Origin: Paraphysomonas bandaiensis
Taxonomy: Eukaryota > Chrysophyceae
Direction of reading: 5' to 3'
Assembly: GCA_965644295.1 (NCBI GenBank)
Contig: CBFFRP010000297.1
Location: 62,001-126,000, forward strand
DNA: 64,000 bases
Part shown: positions 60,298 through 64,000 of the stretch, piece by piece
Numbering within the stretch: position 1 is the first letter of the stretch
Layout: the number at the start of each line of letters is the position of its first letter
Position numbers and translations under genes: made by a program
Notes under the pieces: model-generated
The model's database searches: none
Told to the model about the DNA's origin: nothing
The model's input: only the letters and a program-made list of their open reading frames with translations

Positions 60298-63200
60298 ATG
60301 ATGGCTATTGATTATGAAGCATTTGCCTGCTTCATTATTGAACTATCTATATGTAGTATTGTAATCATGCAACGGTACATAATGATTTATACGCTTTTTT
60401 ACACTAACAATGCTCTCAGTCACACGAGAAATGTGGATTTTATTGTCAGTGCGTTGCTCTCTGGCATGTTTTTCTCTTGTCACTTATTCCCCTATTTTGG
60501 TAGTAATATTATGTTGGTTTAATTATATTGGTTATGTTGTTTTAATTTAATAGATCCTCACATGAAAGGATTCGTTGCACTGGCCACCCTTGTTGTCTTT
60601 ATTGGAGCAATGGTTGGTGGTGTGGTGGGTATTCTACTGCCTAAAATCGCGTCGGGAATCTGTACTGGGGTTTTTGTAGCGCTCATCTTCTCTTCGGTAA
60701 CACTTTTGCGTTCGTGTTTTCATTATGTAGCGTAATATGCCGCAGTTCTTGTACTCCGCCAATGAGACCGCCCTGGTTTTGCCGATGATATCTACAATTT
60801 TCGTAATAGCGATATCATTAGGCATTATGCTAGCTCAGAAATATGAGGTACCAAAAATACTACAGTAAAATAAAATTGCTGACGAGAAACTTTTCCGCAG
60901 AAGCTTTGTTCCTCTATCAAGACTTCGTTTGCCGCATCCCTTTTGCTGGTGCTGGCTGGAGATACTGCTTGTGGTCAGTTCGGTGTTTCACTTGGCCTAT
61001 CTGAAGTTTTGCGACTTCACCCTTTCCGCCATCACCCTCCCCCGAGTCCTCCGGATAACGAGTTGTCCTATCGAAATTGGATTCTCTTTGCCTGGTTGCT
61101 ATTGGCGTTGCTTATATTTCTCCTCGACTCATACTTGTCTGGTGAAATGACCCGCTGGAGTCTTTATTTCTCTGCGCGAGGGTACTCGCGGGTTCCCATT
61201 GACGATTCATCTGGCGACCTCAAGCCAGCGTCCCGCCGGCCTGCTCCACAGAGAACATTTTCTTACCCTGACTCATTGGAGTTCAACTACTTTGACCCGG
61301 ATAATTTGCCGCGGGCTGTTCAAGGGTATGCGGACTATATTTTCAGTTCCGTTCAAGCACTGAGCGCAGAGATAGGATTTCAGGTGCACCAGCGTAGTGT
61401 TATATATTATAAACGTATCCGTAATGTTCGACTTGTGAACTATTTAGTACGCAGATATCTGTGCTAGAATAAGTTGTTGTGAGTTGCTCATGCTTTTCCA
61501 ATCTTTAGGTGGACAACTCCCGTAACCAGGCAGAACACCTGCTAATGCTTCTAACCAATGAATGCCGCCGAGGAGAACAGGTAACTCCTTCCGTCCCTCC
61601 TACAAGACTTCACGACAAGATGTTTTGCAACTACCGCAAATGGTGTAAAGCTCTGGGCACCACTCCTAGCTTTACTCCAGCAGAGGCAGGGCGAGCACAT
61701 ATGGCACGTATTGAAGACATGCTGGTATTTCTGCTTGTTTGGGGAGAAGCTGCCAACCTACGTCACATGCCAGAGTGCCTCTGCTATTTGTATCACCGTA
61801 CAATGAAGGACCACCTTTCGCTAATTGCAAGAAGACAGTACGCCTCGAATAATATCAATTTCTACCCAGGATACTTCCTTGACATGGTTGTGACGCCGAT
61901 ATACGACGTTGTGTCGACATCTATGAAAGGTATATCATTGGCATTTTATTGATGTGGGTGTAGAAATATGGCCATGTATGTTACCAAATATCATTGTCAT
62001 ATTGTGTATTCACAGTAAGTGGAGATCATATCATCCGCAAGACGTACGACGACTTCAATGAGTTCTTCTGGTCACCTGTTTGTCTCAAGTACGCCCATCA
62101 TCACTCTGATGATCTCGGAGACGTCGATGGTTCTCACACCACCGACACTGAGGTTACCATATCGGAAGCCCTTCAGGTGGTGAATTATAATCGTGTGCTG
62201 TTATACATGGTGTAGTAATGTGATTATATTATGACTATATAGAATGCAAGTAAAACCTACCTTGAAAAGCGTTCGTGGCTGCACCCCCTGCAGTCTTTTC
62301 ACCGGATAATGGAGTGGCACGTGATCGCATTCACAATCCTTGCTACGATAGCTTTTTCTAACGCCTTAGTGTGGCGGGTGTCGTATACCTTGCTCGTGGG
62401 TTCATTTATTTTCTGGGAGATTAATTTCATGGGCATATTATCAACATGCCTCGAGGTTTGGACCATATTTCCTTCAAGCTCTCTCTCAGGGCCCGCTATA
62501 TATGGCTACCTTTTGCGCCTGTTGGCTGGTTATGTTGTACTTCTATACCAGTCCATATATTTTCACTGGGCTTTCCGTCATGACGATGCAGGAGAGAACT
62601 CAATGCGATCACTTGGAGACGCCAATTTCTGGTGGTGGCAGTACTTGTGGATCTCTTTTTTTGCACTCCTCCTCTATTTTGCAGAAACTATAATATGCTG
62701 TGCTCCTGCAATATACTCCTATGTCATGGTGTGGAACAATGATTTTGTCCAGGCTCTCTTGAACATATTATATCCCTTTTCTCAGCTCTATGTTGGTAAA
62801 GCTATTCATACAAAGCAGCTGGAAAGTCTCACCTATATCTGTTTCTGGCTGACTTTAATTGCATTCAAGCTCTGGTTTGGCTATTACTATATTGTGTTTC
62901 CTATTACTGTTCCGTCCATTGAACTATACGATGATTACATGAATTACCCTGAGGTTCCATTTGTGAAGACTGCTGTGCTCATGGCGATATGGTGGTTTCC
63001 TCATTTTATGGTTTTTCTGATAGACTTGTCCATATGGTTTTCTGTATGGTCTGCAACTGTTGGGGGGCTACAAGCCTTGCTCGATCGTCAAGGTGCTGTG
63101 AGAAACGCCCATAACATGCGGTCGCACTTTATGAAACTTCCTTTTGCCTTTGCGGAGAAGTTAATGCCAGCGGATACCTCATCTCAGTTTGCTCGTGCAG

Positions 63201-64000
63201 TAAGTCGTATGAGCACCGCTGCGTTACCCACTAAGGGTCAACTAGAGTCTATTACTCCAGCACAGTCATCATCCACCCAACCATCTCGAGCACGATCCAC
63301 CAATGAGTTACATTCATATCAGTATAGCTCTATTCCGGACAATGAGTTTGACTCCGTTGAGGTGGCTCCGCAGATGCTGAACTATTCGAGGCCCCATCAG
63401 CAAATAGTTGAGGAATTTCTGGACTCACGAAGCAAAAAGTGGGTAAACTTCGCATGTGTATGGAATGAGATAATTATGAAATTGAGAGAGGGTGATCTGC
63501 TTTCTAACAGCGAGCGTGAAATTCTTATTTTTACTCATTTTGATTGGCTCTCTAAACCAGTGTACCTACCGCTGTATCAGACCGCTGGACGTGTGGAAAC
63601 AGCTATATATGAATACAAGAATGCAGCAGCAAGTTATCATCACAAAGACAGCGACCCAGCCAAAAAGATTCTGATTGCACAAAACCTGAAACGGTCTCTA
63701 GATGTTCCCACAGCAGAGGCAGTGACGGAGGTTTGGGAGCTCATGCGATGGGTGCTGCTTGCGCTTATGGGGCCCGCGCATAATGAGGATATGCAGCAGG
63801 TATTTTCTGAGATACATCACTGGGCAGTTACGGATGATGTCTATAAGCACATGTCGCTAAATAAGCTTCCTGCAATTGTCGATCATTTATACAATATAGC
63901 AAATTCTCTCAAGGGTGTCCTGACGAAACGTAGCAAGAGCCCGGTTATATCTGGCGAGGTTGCCAAGCAAAGTTCCGAAGCTAAGCAAACTCAAGAATCA
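60298..64000 (+). CDS. 1,3-beta-glucan synthase (callose synthase, GT48 family), N-terminal half, 3' partial
   Basis: Integral plasma-membrane enzyme that makes beta-1,3-glucan from UDP-glucose. Seven exons: 60,298-60,499, 60,554-60,696, 60,731-60,847, 60,901-61,383, 61,509-61,929, 62,016-62,176 and 62,243 to the window end. The N-terminus contains several membrane helices (FVALATLVVFIGAMVGGVVG, MISTIFVIAISLGIMLA, then WILFAWLLLALLIFLLD). The FKS1-type domain follows: GFQVDNSRNQAEHLLMLL, FCNYRKWCKALG and MLVFLLVWGEAANLRHMPEC, then YDDFNEFFWSP. Exon 7 continues with EKRSWLHPLQSFHRIMEW and at least six more membrane helices. The GT48 catalytic core lies beyond the window. The third intron is only 34 nt; reading through it meets a stop. 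GWGEAANxRxxPE-type motifs are shared by plant callose synthases and fungal FKS; a choice is not possible here. Confidence 0.93.

Overview
The window is nuclear DNA from a eukaryote. Genes are split by GT-AG introns that are mostly 45-60 nt long, coding exons are GC-richer than the AT-rich intergenic DNA, and the products are typical of a flagellated protist: a dynein-2 intermediate chain, a QRICH2-like coiled-coil protein, an IQ-motif protein, ribosomal protein eL28, Hsp70 and a GT48 beta-1,3-glucan synthase. The glucan synthase, the membrane-anchored Raf-like kinase and the type of hAT transposase are compatible with a stramenopile, but the lineage is an inference and is not proven here.

Layout. 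Bases 1-31,000 hold eleven host genes: AsnRS (+, 5' end outside the window), nicotinamidase (-), TKL kinase (+), DYNC2I1/WDR60 (-), a Ser-rich disordered protein (+), eL28 (-), a QRICH2-like protein (+), C1D (-), Hsp70 (+), an FHA/coiled-coil protein (-) and an IQ protein (+). Strands alternate strictly, so neighbours form head-to-head pairs. The short shared upstream regions are mostly rich in ATGT/TACA microsatellites and in TACAGCAG-type motifs.

Bases 31,200-50,900 are a repeat-rich island. It contains a large inverted repeat carrying two copies of a secreted sulfotransferase-like gene, a 1.3-kb hAT element inserted in one arm (8-bp target duplication), a second hAT remnant, and two nested Ty1/copia retrotransposons. 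The inner copia (A, 38,602-44,056) is intact, with identical LTRs and one 1570-codon gag-pol frame. The outer one (B, 38,575-50,864) is broken: A sits in its 5' LTR, a 1.47-kb copy of the host flank replaces its primer-binding region, and its pol carries a frameshifting deletion.

Bases 51,000-64,000 return to host genes: an unidentified coiled-coil/helical-repeat protein (-), BCCIP (+), an ARMT1/DUF89 phosphatase (-), another hAT remnant, a coactosin-like actin-binding protein (-) and the N-terminal half of the glucan synthase (+, running off the window). No operons, CRISPR arrays, rRNA or convincing tRNA genes were seen.
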